A stretch of 64,000 nt of DNA from Crossaster papposus (Eukaryota; Echinodermata; Asteroidea; Velatida; Solasteridae). A model generated the notes under the pieces. It was not told the origin of the DNA and made no database searches. It worked only from the letters and a program-made list of their open reading frames with translations. Below are positions 13,772 to 25,901 of this stretch, in pieces; position 1 is the stretch's first letter, and each line of letters opens with the position of its first letter. The stretch is taken from NCBI GenBank assembly GCA_037893245.1, contig JBAIAA010000506.1, positions 1,735,001-1,799,000 of the forward strand. Direction: 5' to 3'. Position numbers and translations under genes: made by a program.

Positions 13772-14508
13772 TTGTTCCGACATCAGGTGTTTATTTCTTA
13801 TGCACACTTCTTTCCCTTTACATATTTAACTCGAGGGCTTGTTCCGACATCAGGTGTTTATTTCTTATGCACACTTCTTTCCCTTTACATATTTAACTCG
13901 AGGGCTTGTTCCGACATCAGGTGTTTATTTCTTATGCACACTTCTTTCCCTTTACATATTTAACTCGAGGGCTTGTTCCGACATCAGGTGTTTATTTCTT
14001 ATGCACACTTCTTTCCCTTTACATATTTAACTCGAGGTCTTGTTCAGACATCGGGGGTTTATTTCTTATGCACACTTCTTTCCCTTTACATATTTAACTC
14101 GAGGTCTTGTTCAGACATCGGGGGTTTATTTCTTATGCACACTTCTTTCCCTTAACATATTTAACTCGAGGGCTTGTTTCGTCATCAGGTGTTTATTTCT
14201 TATGCACACTTCTTTCCCTTTACATATTTAACTCGAGGTCTTGTTCAGACATCGGGGGTTTATTTCTTATGCACACTTCTTTCCCTTAACATATTTAACT
14301 CGAGGGCTTGTTTCATCATCAGGTGTTTATTTCTTATGCACACTTCTTTCCCTTTACATATTTAACTCGAGGGCTTGTTCTGACCTCAGGTGTTTATTTC
14401 TGATGCACACTTCTTTCCTTTTACATATTTAACTCGAGGGCTTGTTCCGACATCAGGTGTTTATTTCTGATGCACACTTCTTGCCCTTTACATATTTAAC
14501 TCGAGGGC
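13705..14508. repeat. Longest uninterrupted run of 67-bp A monomers (12 units)
   Basis: Twelve consecutive 67-bp monomers (804 bp) lie between two B units, with no 12-bp tract among them. The first five are nearly identical consensus copies. Units starting near 14040, 14107 and 14241 are the A* variant, in which GTTCCGACATCAGG is replaced by GTTCAGACATCGGGG. Elsewhere A* occurs once per HOR, so three copies within 270 bp indicate a local duplication of one or two monomers (67- and 134-bp steps). This run is the best place to read the plain monomer. Comparable runs are 15763-16499 (11 units) and 22581-23183 (9 units). Confidence 0.9.
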
Positions 14509-17058
14509 TTGTTCCGACATCAGGTGTTTATTTCTGTCCTGAAATTATCATTTTTGACATTATTATTGACATCATTTTTGACATCATTTTTGACATCATT
14601 TTTGACTGTAAGACTGAACATTTATAATGCACACTTCTTTCCCTTAACATATTTAACTCGAGGGCTTGTTCCGACATCAGGTGTTTATTTCTTATGCACA
14701 CTTATTTCCCTTTACATATTTAACTCGAGGGCTTGTTCCGACATCAGGTGTTTATTTCTTATGCACACTTCTTTCCCTTTACATATTTAACTCGAGGGCT
14801 TGTTCCGACATCAGGTGTTTATTTCTGTCCTGAAATTATCATTTTTGACATCATTTTTTACATCATTTTTTATATCATTTTTTACATCATTTTTTACATC
14901 ATTTTTTACATCATTTTTGACTGTAAGACTGAAAATTTATAATGCACACTTCTTTCCCTTAACATATTTAACTCGAGGGCTTGTTCCGACATCAGGTGTT
15001 TATTTCTTATGCACACTTCTTTCCCTTTACATATTTACTCGAGGGCTTGTTCCGACATCAGGTGTTTATTTCTTATGCACACTTCTTTCCCTTTACATAT
15101 TTAACTCGAGGGCTTGTTCCGACATCAGGTGTTTATTTCTTATGCACACTTCTTTCCCTTTACATATTTAACTCGAGGGCTTGTTCCGACATCAGGTGTT
15201 TATTTCTTATGCACACTTCTTTCCCTTAACGTATTTAACTCGAGGGCTTGTTCCGACATCAGGTGTTTATTTCTTATGCACACTTCTTTCCCTTTACATA
15301 TTTAACTCGAGGTCTTGTTCAGACATCGGGGGTTTATTTCTTATGCACACTTCTTTCCCTTAACATATTTAACTCGAGGGCTTGTTTCGTCATCAGGTGT
15401 TTATTTCTTATGCACACTTCTTTCCCTTTACATATTTAACTCGAGGGCTTGTTCCGACCTCAGGTGTTTATTTCTTATGCACACTTCTTTCCCTTTTCAT
15501 ATTTAACTCGAGGGCTTGTTCCGACATCAGGTGTTTATTTCTTATGCACACTTCTTCCCTTTACATATTTAACTCGAGGGCTTGTTCCGACATCAGGTGT
15601 TTATTTCTGTACTGAAATTATCATTTTTGACATCATTTTTTACATCATTTTTTATATCATTTTTTACATCATTTTTTACATCATTTTTTACATCATTTTT
15701 GACTGTAAGACTGAAAATTTATAATGCACACTTCTTTCCCTTAACATATTTAACTCGAGGGCTTGTTCCGACATCAGGTGTTTATTTCTTATGCACACTT
15801 CTTTCCCTTTACATATTTAACTCGAGGGCTTGTTCCGACATCAGGTGTTTATTTCTTATGCACACTTCTTTCCCTTTACATATTTAACTCGAGGGCTTGT
15901 TCCGACATCAGGTGTTTATTTCTTATGCACACTTCTTTCCCTTTACATATTTAACTCGAGGTCTTGTTCAGACATCGGGGGTTTATTTCTTATGCACACT
16001 TCTTTCCCTTAACATATTTAACTCGAGGGCTTGTTTCGTCATCAGGTGTTTATTTCTTATGCACACTTCTTTCCCTTTACATATTTAACTCGAGGGCTTG
16101 TTCCGACATCAGGTGTTTATTTCTTATGCACACTTCTTTCCCTTAACGTATTTAACTCGAGGGCTTGTTCCGACATCAGGTGTTTATTTCTTATGCACAC
16201 TTCTTTCCCTTTACATATTTAACTCGAGGTCTTGTTCAGACATCGGGGGTTTATTTCTTATGCACACTTCTTTCCCTTAACATATTTAACTCGAGGGCTT
16301 GTTTCATCATCAGGTGTTTATTTCTTATGCACACTTCTTTCCCTTTACATATTTAACTCGAGGGCTTGTTCTGACCTCAGGTGTTTATTTCTGATGCACA
16401 CTTCTTTCCTTTTACATATTTAACTCGAGGGCTTGTTCCGACATCAGGTGTTTATTTCTGATGCACACTTCTTGCCCTTTACATATTTAACTCGAGGGCT
16501 TGTTCCGACATCAGGTGTTTATTTCTGTCCTGAAATTATCATTTTTGACATTATTATTGACATCATTTTTGACATCATTTTTGACATCATTTTTGACTGT
16601 AAGACTGAACATTTATAATGCACACTTCTTTCCCTTAACATATTTAACTCGAGGGCTTGTTCCGACATCAGGTGTTTATTTCTTATGCACACTTATTTCC
16701 CTTTACATATTTAACTCGAGGGCTTGTTCCGACATCAGGTGTTTATTTCTTATGCACACTTCTTTCCCTTTACATATTTAACTCGAGGGCTTGTTCCGAC
16801 ATCAGGTGTTTATTTCTTATGCACACTTCTTTCCCTTTACATATTTAACTAGAGGGCTTGTTCCGACATCAGGTGTTTATTTCTGATGCACACTTCTTTT
16901 CCTTAACGTATTTAACTCGAGGGCTTGTTCCGACATCAGGTGTTTATTTCTTATGCACACTTCTTTCCCTTTACATATTTAACTCGAGGTCTTGTTCAGA
17001 CATCGGGGGTTTATTTCTTATGCACACTTCTTTCCCTTAACATATTTAACTCGAGGGC
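14509..17058. repeat. A-rich HOR region with two single-base slips
   Basis: This region contains a HOR of the 784-bp type (14733-15514) that is 782 bp long because single bases are lost near 15037 (ATATTTACTCG) and near 15555 (CTTCTTCCC). It also contains an 11-monomer A run (15763-16499). The segment 14130-14790 recurs at 16121-16781 (spacing 1991 bp), marked by TTTCATCATCAGG and CTTCTTGCCC variants found only in these two places. Confidence 0.8.
14733..15514. repeat. 784-type HOR reduced to 782 bp by two 1-bp deletions
   Basis: Unit order is A, 181-bp B, then A units including the CTTAACGTATTT and A* forms, as in the 784-bp copies at 22333 and elsewhere. Two monomers are 66 bp instead of 67. 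They shift the local repeat-derived reading frames, which is visible as fused open frames in the translation. No other copy carries these deletions, so they arose after this copy was made, or are assembly errors. Confidence 0.75.
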
Positions 17059-19667
17059 TTGTTCCGACATCAGGTGTTTATTTCTGTCCTGAAATTATCA
17101 TTTTGGAAATCATTTTTGACATCATTTTTGACATCATTTTTGACATCATTTTTGACATCATTTTTGACTGTAAGACTGAACATTTATAATGCACACTTCT
17201 TTCCCTTAACATATTTAACTCGAGGGCTTGTTCCGACATCAGGTGTCTATTTCTGTCCTGAAATTATCATTTTTGACATCATTTTTGACATCATATTTGA
17301 CATCATTTTTGACATCGTTTTTGACATCATTTTTGACATCATTTTTGACATCATTTTTGACATCATTTTTGACATCATTTTGACATCATTTTCGACTGTA
17401 AGACTGAAAATGTATAATGCACACTTCTTTCCCTTAACATATTTAACTCGAGGGCTTGTTCCGACATCAGGTGTCTATTTCTGTCCTGAAATTATCATTT
17501 TTGACATCATTTTTGACATCATTTTTGACATCATTTTTGACATCATTTTTGACTGTAAGACTGAAAATTTCTAATGCACACTTCTTTCCCATTACATATT
17601 TAACTCGAGGGCTTGTTCCGACATCAGGTGTCTATTTCTGTCCTGAAATTATCATTTTTGACAACATTTTTGACATCATTTTTTTAATCATTTTTTACAT
17701 CATTTTTTACATCATGTTTTACATCATTTTTGACATCATTTTTTACATCATTTTTGACAGTAAGACTGAAAATTTAAAATGCACACTTCTTTCCCTTAAC
17801 ATATTTAACTCGAGGGCTAGTTCCGACATCAGGGCACTTCTTTCCCTTTACAAATTTAACTCGAGCGCTTGTTCCGACATCAGGTGTTTATTTCTTATGC
17901 ACACTTCTTTCCCTTTACATATTTAACTCGAGGGCTTGTTCCGACATCAGGTGTTTATTTCTGTCCTGAAATTATCAGTTTTGACATCATTTTTGACATC
18001 ATTTTTGACATCATTTTTGACATCATTTTTGACATCATTTTTGACTGTAAGACTGAACATTTATAATGCACACTTCTTTCCCTTAACATATTTAACTCGA
18101 GGGCTTGTTCCGACATCAGGTGTCTATTTCTGTCCTGAAATTATCTTTTTTGACATCATTTTTGACATCATTTTTGACATCATTTTTGACATCATTTTGA
18201 CATCATTTTCGACTGTAAGACTGAAAATGTATAATGCACACTTCTTTCCCTTAACACATTTAACTCGAGGGCTTGTTCCGACATCAGGTGTCTATTTTTG
18301 TCCTGAAATTTGTCATTTTTGACATCATTTTTGACATCATTTTTGACATCATTTTTTAATGTAAGACTAAAAATTTATAAAGCACACTTCTTTCCCTTAA
18401 CATATTTAACTCGAGGGCTTGTTCCGACATCAGGTGTCTATTTCTGTCCTGAAATTATCATTTTTGACATCATTTTTTACATCATTTTTGACATCATTTT
18501 TTACATCATTTTTTATATCATTTTTTACATCATTTTTTACATCATTTTTTACATCATTTTTGACTGTAAGACTGAAAATTTATAATGCACACTTCTTTCC
18601 CTTAACATATTTAACTCGAGGGCTTGTTCCGAAATCAGGTGTTTATTTCTTATGCACACTTCTTTCCCTTTACATATTTAACTCGAGGGCTTGTTCCGAA
18701 ATCAGGTGTTTATTTCTTATGCACACTTCTTTCCCTTTACATATTTAACTCGAGGGCTTGTTCCGACATCAGGTGTTTATTTCTCATGCACACTTCTTTC
18801 CCTTTACATATTTAACTCGAGGGCTTGTTCCGACATCAGGTGTTTATTTCTTATGCACACTTCTTTCCCTTAACGTATTTAACTCGAGGGCTTGTTCCGA
18901 CATCAGGTGTTTATTTCTTATGCACACTTCTTTCCCTTTACATATTTAACTCGAGGTCTTGTTCAGACATCGGGGGTTTATTTCTTATGCACACTTCTTT
19001 CTCTTAACATATTTAACTCGAGGGCTTGTTCCGTCATCAGGTGTTTATTTCTTATGCACACTTCTTTCCCTTTACATATTTAACTCGAGGGCTTGTTCCG
19101 TCATCAGGTGTTTATTTCTTATGCACACTTCTTTCCCTTTACATATTTAACTCGAGGGCTTGTTCCGACATCAGGTGTTTATTTCTGTCCTGAAATTATC
19201 AGTTTTGACATCATTTTTGACATCATTTTTGACATCATTTTTGACATCATTTTTGACATCATTTTTGACATCATTTTTGACTGTAAGACTGAACATTTAT
19301 AATGCACACTTCTTTCCCTTAACATATTTAACTCGAGGGCTTGTTCCGACCTCAGGTGTTTATTTCTGATGCACACTTCTTTCCTTTTACATATTTAACT
19401 CGAGGGCTTGTTCCGACATCAGGTGTTTATTTCTTATGCACACTTCTTTCCCTTTACATATTTAACTCGAGGGCTTGTTCCGACATCAGGTGTTTATTTC
19501 TGTCCTGAAATTATCATTTTTGACATTATTATTGACATCATTTTTGACATCATTTTTGACATCATTTTTGACATCATTTTTGACATCATTTTTGACATCA
19601 TTTTTGACTGTAAGACTGAACATTTATAATGCACACTTCTTTCCCTTAACATATTTAACTCGAGGGC
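17059..19667. repeat. ~2.6-kb HOR copy: GGAAATC block, GAAATCAGG pair, A* unit
   Basis: The order of variants follows 7490-9845: ATTTTGGAAATCA B unit, 228-bp-class B unit, 51-bp unit (17818), TCAGTTTTGACATC unit (17936), AAATTTGTCATT unit (about 18307), a long TAC-type B unit (18419), the GAAATCAGG pair (18624, 18691), the CTCATGCACAC unit, the A* unit and two GTCATCAGG units. The downstream half (17869-19407) matches 35392-36918 at a nearly constant offset of about 17.5 kb. Confidence 0.78.
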
Positions 19668-21157
19668 TTGTTCCGACATCAGGTGTCTATTTCTGTCCTG
19701 AAATTATCATTTTTGACATCATTTTTGACATCATTTTTGACTTCATTTTTGAATGTAAGACTGAAAATTTATAAAGCACACTTCTTTCCCTTAACATATT
19801 TAACTCGAGGGCTTGTTCCGACATCAGGTGTCTATTTCTGTCCTGAAATTATCATTTTTGACATTATTTTTGACATCATTTTTTATATCATTTTTTACAT
19901 CATTTTTTACATCATTTTTTACATCATTTTTTACATCATTTTTGACTGTAAGACTGAAAATTTATAATGCACACTTCTTTCCCTTAACATATTTAACTCG
20001 AGGGCTTGTTCCGACATCAGGTGTCTATTTCTGTCCTGAAATTATCATTTTTGACATCATTTTTGACATCATTTTTGACTGTAAGACTGACAATTTCTAA
20101 TGCACACTTCTTTCCCTTTACATATTTAACTCGAGGGCTTGTTCCGACATCAGGTGTCTATTTCTGTCCTGAAATTATCATTTTTAACATAATTTTTGAC
20201 TTAATTTTTGGCATAATTTTTGACATCATTTTTGACATCATTTTTTACATCATTTTTTACATCATTTTTTACATCATTTTTGACTGTAAGACTGAAAATT
20301 TAAAATGCACACTTCTTTCCCTTAACATATTTAACTCGAGGGCTTGTTCCGACATCAGGACACTTCTTTCCCTTTACATATTTAACTCGAGGGCTTGTTC
20401 CGACATCATGTGTCTATTTCTGTCCTGAAATTATCATTTTTGACATCATTTTTGACATCATTTTTGACATCATTTTTGAATGTAAGACTGAACATTTATA
20501 ATGCACACTTCTTTCCCTTAACATATTTAACTCGAGGGCTTGTTCCGACATCAGGTGTCTATTTCTGTCCTGAAATTATCATTTTTGACATCATTTTTTA
20601 CATCATTTTTGACATCATTTTTGACATCATTTTTGACATCATTTTTGAATGTAAGACTGAAAATTTATAAAGCACACTTCTTTCCCTTAACATATTTAAC
20701 TCGAGGGCTTGTTCCGTCATCAGGTGTTTATTTCTTATGCACATTTCTTTCCCTTTACATATTTAACTCGAGGGCTTGTTCCGACCTCAGGTGTTTATTT
20801 CTTATGCACACTTCTTTCCCTTTACATATTTAACTCGAGGGCTTGTTCCGACATCAGGTGTTTATTTCTTATGCACACTTCTTTCCCTTTACATATTTAA
20901 CTCGAGGGCTTGTTCCGACATCAGGTGTTTATTTCTGTCCTGAAATTATCATTTTTGACATCATTTTTTACATCATTTTTTATATCATTTTTTACATCAT
21001 TTTTTACATCATTTTTTACATCATTTTTGACTGTAAGACTGAAAATTTATAATGCACACTTCTTTCCCTTAACATATTTAACTCGAGGGCTTGTTCCGAC
21101 ATCAGGTGTTTATTTCTTATGCACACTTCTTTCCCTTTACATATTTAACTCGAGGGC
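19668..21157. repeat. 1490-bp tandem HOR, copy 1
   Basis: B units of 145, 193, 133 and 205 bp are followed by the 51-bp unit (20344), two GACATCATGTG-class units and A units. A diagnostic tract reads TTTTTAACATAATTTTTGAC followed by TTAATTTTTGGCATAATT. The following 1490 bp repeat it closely. Confidence 0.85.
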
Positions 21158-22647
21158 TTGTTCCGACATCAGGTGTCTATTTCTGTCCTGAAATTATCAT
21201 TTTTGACATCATTTTTGACATCATTTTTGACATCATTTTTGAATGTAAGACTGAAAATTTATAAAGCACACTTCTTTCCCTTAACATATTTAACTCGAGG
21301 GCTTGTTCCGACATCAGGTGTCTATTTCTGTCCTGAAATTATCATTTTTGACATTATTTTTGACATCATTTTTTATATCATTTTTTACATCATTTTTTAC
21401 ATCATTTTTTACATCATTTTTTACATCATTTTTGACTGTAAGACTGAAAATTTATAATGCACACTTCTTTCCCTTAACATATTTAACTCGAGGGCTTGTT
21501 CCGACATCAGGTGTCTATTTCTGTCCTGAAATTATCATTTTTGACATCATTTTTGACATCATTTTTGACTGTAAGACTGACAATTTCTAATGCACACTTC
21601 TTTCCCTTTACATATTTAACTCGAGGGCTTGTTCCGACATCAGGTGTCTATTTCTGTCCTGAAATTATCATTTTTAACATAATTTTTGACTTAATTTTTG
21701 GCATAATTTTTGACATCATTTTTGACATCATTTTTTACATCATTTTTTACATCATTTTTTACATCATTTTTGACTGTAAGACTGAAAATTTAAAATGCAC
21801 ACTTCTTTCCCTTAACATATTTAACTCGAGGGCTTGTTCCGACATCAGGACACTTCTTTCCCTTTACATTTTTAACTCGAGGGCTTGTTCCGACATCATG
21901 TGTCTATTTCTGTCCTGAAATTATCATTTTTGACATCATTTTTGACATCATTTTTGACATCATTTTTGAATGTAAGACTGAACATTTATAATGCACACTT
22001 CTTTCCCTTAACATATTTAACTCGAGGGCTTGTTCCGACATCAGGTGTCTATTTCTGTCCTGAAATTATCATTTTTGACATCATTTTTGACATCATTTTT
22101 GACATCATTTTTGACATCATTTTTGACATCATTTTTGAATGTAAGACTGAAAATTTATAAAGCACACTTCTTTCCCTTAACATATTTAACTCGAGGGCTT
22201 GTTCCGTCATCAGGTGTTTATTTCTTATGCACATTTCTTTCCCTTTACATATTTAACTCGAGGGCTTGTTCCGACCTCAGGTGTTTATTTCTTATGCACA
22301 CTTCTTTCCCTTTACATATTTAACTCGAGGGCTTGTTCCGACATCAGGTGTTTATTTCTTATGCACACTTCTTTCCCTTTACATATTTAACTCGAGGGCT
22401 TGTTCCGACATCAGGTGTTTATTTCTGTCCTGAAATTATCATTTTTGACATCATTTTTTACATCATTTTTTATATCATTTTTTACATCATTTTTTACATC
22501 ATTTTTTACATCATTTTTGACTGTAAGACTGAAAATTTATAATGCACACTTCTTTCCCTTAACATATTTAACTCGAGGGCTTGTTCCGACATCAGGTGTT
22601 TATTTCTTATGCACACTTCTTTCCCTTTACATATTTAACTCGAGGGC
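21158..22647. repeat. 1490-bp tandem HOR, copy 2
   Basis: This copy matches 19668-21157 unit for unit. Differences are small: CTTTACATTTTTAAC near 21868, and a GAC-type repeat in place of a TAC-type one in the B unit at 22030 (its counterpart is at 20540). That single 12-mer switch between otherwise identical copies shows that the two 12-mer forms interconvert after HOR duplication. Confidence 0.85.
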
Positions 22648-23116
22648 TTGTTCCGACATCAGGTGTTTATTTCTTATGCACACTTCTTTCCCTTTACATA
22701 TTTAACTCGAGGGCTTGTTCCGACATCAGGTGTTTATTTCTTATGCACACTTCTTTCCCTTTACATATTTAACTCTAGGGCTTGTTCCGACATCAGGTGT
22801 TTATTTCTTATGCACACTTCTTTCCCTTAACGTATTTAACTCGAGGGCTTGTTCCGACATCAGGTGTTTATTTCTTATGCACACTTCTTTCCCTTTACAT
22901 ATTTAACTCGAGGTCTTGTTCAGACATCGGGGGTTTATTTCTTATGCACACTTCTTTCCCTTAACATATTTAACTCGAGGGCTTGTTTCGTCATCAGGTG
23001 TTTATTTCTTATGCACACTTCTTTCCCTTTACATATTTAACTCGAGGGCTTGTTCCGACCTCAGGTGTTTATTTCTTATGCACACTTCTTTCCCTTTACA
23101 TATTTAACTCGAGGGC
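22333..23116. repeat. 784-bp HOR, reference copy (first of tandem pair)
   Basis: It is composed of one A unit, one 181-bp TAC-type B unit and eight further A units: 9 x 67 + 181 = 784. The A units are distinguishable in order: three consensus units, one CTTAACGTATTT unit, one plain, one A* (CAGACATCGGGG), one TTTCGTCATCAGG and one GACCTCAGG. This ordered fingerprint is what identifies the HOR elsewhere. Confidence 0.88.
22400..22580. repeat. Typical 181-bp B unit with TAC-type 12-bp tract
   Basis: This monomer contains the inserted segment GTCCTGAAATTATCA, one GAC-type 12-mer, then several TAC-type repeats (TTTTTTACATCA, one of them TATATCA), and closes with TTTTTGACTGTAAGACTGAA before rejoining the monomer at ATGCACAC. 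Near-identical copies recur at 23184, 27440, 28224, 28874, 32756, 33540, 40968 and 41752, always as the single B unit of the 784-bp HOR. The G-to-T change at the sixth base of the 12-mer is shared by neighbouring repeats in the tract, so it spread by slippage or conversion within the tract and was then copied with the HOR. Confidence 0.9.
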
Positions 23117-23900
23117 TTGTTCCGACATCAGGTGTTTATTTCTTATGCACACTTCTTTCCCTTTACATATTTAACTCGAGGGCTTGTTCCGACATCAGGT
23201 GTTTATTTCTGTACTGAAATTATCATTTTTGACATCATTTTTTACATCATTTTTTATATCATTTTTTACATCATTTTTTACATCATTTTTTACATCATTT
23301 TTGACTGTAAGACTGAAAATTTATAATGCACACTTCTTTCCCTTAACATATTTAACTCGAGGGCTTGTTCCGACATCAGGTGTTTATTTCTTATGCACAC
23401 TTCTTTCCCTTTACATATTTAACTCGAGGGCTTGTTCCGACATCAGGTGTTTATTTCTTATGCACACTTCTTTCCCTTTACATATTTAACTCGAGGGCTT
23501 GTTCCGACATCAGGTGTTTATTTCTTATGCACACTTCTTTCCCTTTACATATTTAACTCGAGGGCTTGTTCCGACATCAGGTGTTTATTTCTTATGCACA
23601 CTTCTTTCCCTTAACGTATTTAACTCGAGGGCTTGTTCCGACATCAGGTGTTTATTTCTTATGCACACTTCTTTCCCTTTACATATTTAACTCGAGGTCT
23701 TGTTCAGACATCGGGGGTTTATTTCTTATGCACACTTCTTTCCCTTAACATATTTAACTCGAGGGCTTGTTTCGTCATCAGGTGTTTATTTCTTATGCAC
23801 ACTTCTTTCCCTTTACATATTTAACTCGAGGGCTTGTTCCGACCTCAGGTGTTTATTTCTGATGCACACTTCTTTCCTTTTACATATTTAACTCGAGGGC
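23117..23900. repeat. 784-bp HOR, second copy
   Basis: The same ten-unit order as 22333-23116. The B unit here begins TCTGTACTGAAATT instead of TCTGTCCTGAAATT, a variant that also marks the second member of the pairs at 28157, 33473 and 41685. The pair therefore existed before the larger block containing it was copied. Confidence 0.87.
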
Positions 23901-25224
23901 TTGTTCCGACATCAGGTGTTTATTTCTGATGCACACTTCTTTCCCTTTACATATTTAACTCGAGGGCTTGTTCCGACATCAGGTGTTTATTTCTGTCCTG
24001 AAATTATCATTTTTGACATTATTATTGACATCATTTTTGACATCATTTTTGACATCAATTTTGACATCATTTTTGACATCATTTTTGACTGTAAGACTGA
24101 ACATTTATAATGCACACTTCTTTCCCTTAACATATTTAACTCGAGGGCTTGTTCCGACATCACGTGTTTATTTCTTATGCACACTTATTTCCCTTTACAT
24201 ATTTAACTCGAGGGCTTGTTCCGACATCAGGTGTTTATTTCTTATGCACACTTCTTTCCCTTTACATATTTAACTCGAGGGCTTGTTCCGACATCAGGTG
24301 TTTATTTCTTATGCACACTTCTTTCCCTTTACATATTTAACTAGAGGGCTTGTTCCGACATCAGGTGTTTATTTCTGATGCACACTTCTTTCCCTTAACG
24401 TATTTAACTCGAGGGCTTGTTCCGACATCAGGTGTTTATTTCTTATGCACACTTATTTCCCTTAACATATTTAACTCGAGGGCTTGTCCCGACATCAGGT
24501 GTTTATTTCTGTCCTGAAATTATCATTTTGGAAATCATTTTTGACATCATTTTTGACATCATTTTTGACATCATTTTTTATATCATTTTTTACATCATTT
24601 TTTACATCATTTTTTACATCATTTTTGACTGTAAGACTGAAAATTTATAATGCACACTTCTTTCCCTTAACATATTTAACTCGAGGGCTTGTTCCGAAAT
24701 CAGGTGTTTATTTCTTATGCACACTTCTTTCCCTTTACATATTTAACTCGAGGGCTTGTTCCGAAATCAGGTGTTTATTTCTTATGCACACTTCTTTCCC
24801 TTTACATATTTAACTCGAGGGCTTGTTCCGACATCAGGTGTTTATTTCTCATGCACACTTCTTTCCCTTTACATATTTAACTCGAGGGCTTGTTCCGACA
24901 TCAGGTGTTTATTTCTTATGCACACTTCTTTCCCTTAACGTATTTAACTCGAGGGCTTGTTCCGACATCAGGTGTTTATTTCTTATGCACACTTCTTTCC
25001 CTTTACATATTTAACTCGAGGTCTTGTTCAGACATCGGGGGTTTATTTCTTATGCACACTTCTTTCCCTTAACATATTTAACTCGAGGGCTTGTTCCGTC
25101 ATCAGGTGTTTATTTCTTATGCACACTTCTTTCCCTTTACATATTTAACTCGAGGGCTTGTTCCGTCATCAGGTGTTTATTTCTGATGCACACTTCTTTC
25201 CTTTTACATATTTAACTCGAGGGC
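23901..25224. repeat. HOR junction region with recombinant 205-bp B unit
   Basis: This region contains CACGTGTTTATTTC (24165 area) and CTAGAGGGC variants, then a 205-bp B unit at 24484. That unit starts with the ATTTTGGAAATCA landmark but ends as a TAC-type tract followed by the GAAATCAGG pair. In other copies those elements are about 1.5 kb apart, so this is a recombinant joint. A similar joint is at 30241-30445. Confidence 0.75.
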
Positions 25225-25901
25225 TTGTTCCGACATCAGGTGTTTATTTCTTATGCACACTTCTTTCCCTTTACATATTTAACTCGAGGGCTTGTTCCGA
25301 CATCAGGTGTTTATTTCTGTCCTGAAATTATCATTTTTGACATTATTATTGACATCATTTTTGACATCATTTTTGACATCATTTTTGACATCATTTTTGA
25401 CATCATTTTTGACATCATTTTTGACATCATTTTTGACTGTAAGACTGAACATTTATAATGCACACTTCTTTCCCTTAACATATTTAACTCGAGGGCTTGT
25501 TCCGACATCAGGTGTCTATTTCTGTCCTGAAATTATCATTTTTGACATCATTTTTGACATCATTTTTGACATCATTTTTGAATGTAAGACTGAAAATTTA
25601 TAAAGCACACTTCTTTCCCTTAACATATTTAACTCGAGGGCTTGTTCCGACATCAGGTGTCTATTTCTGTCCTGAAATTATCATTTTTGACATTATTTTT
25701 GACATCATTTTTTATATCATTTTTTACATCATTTTTTACATCATTTTTTACATCATTTTTTACATCATTTTTGACTGTAAGACTGAAAATTTATAATGCA
25801 CACTTCTTTCCCTTAACATATTTAACTCGAGGGCTTGTTCCGACCTCAGGTGTTTATTTCTGATGCACACTTCTTTCCTTTTACATATTTAACTCGAGGG
25901 C
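25225..25901. repeat. 677-bp tandem HOR, copy 1
   Basis: The order is an A unit, a 205-bp B unit with the TGACATTATTATTGACATC opening (25292), a 145-bp unit, a 193-bp TAC-type unit and a GACCTCAGG A unit. The next copy follows immediately with the same tract lengths, so this is a recent duplication. Confidence 0.83.

Noticed and set aside
14040..14106. CENP-B box-like match in the A* unit (GTTCAGACATCGGGGG)
   Set aside because: It has TTC and CGGG elements, but the spacing is two bases too short and the required TTCG and central A are not met, so it does not fit the known box.
19179..19376. Minus-strand frame of 65 codons with MMSK repeats and a true ATG
   Set aside because: It is the reverse complement of the GAC-type 12-bp tract and appears at many B units in step with tract length. 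There is no promoter, no conserved stop context and no non-repeat sequence.
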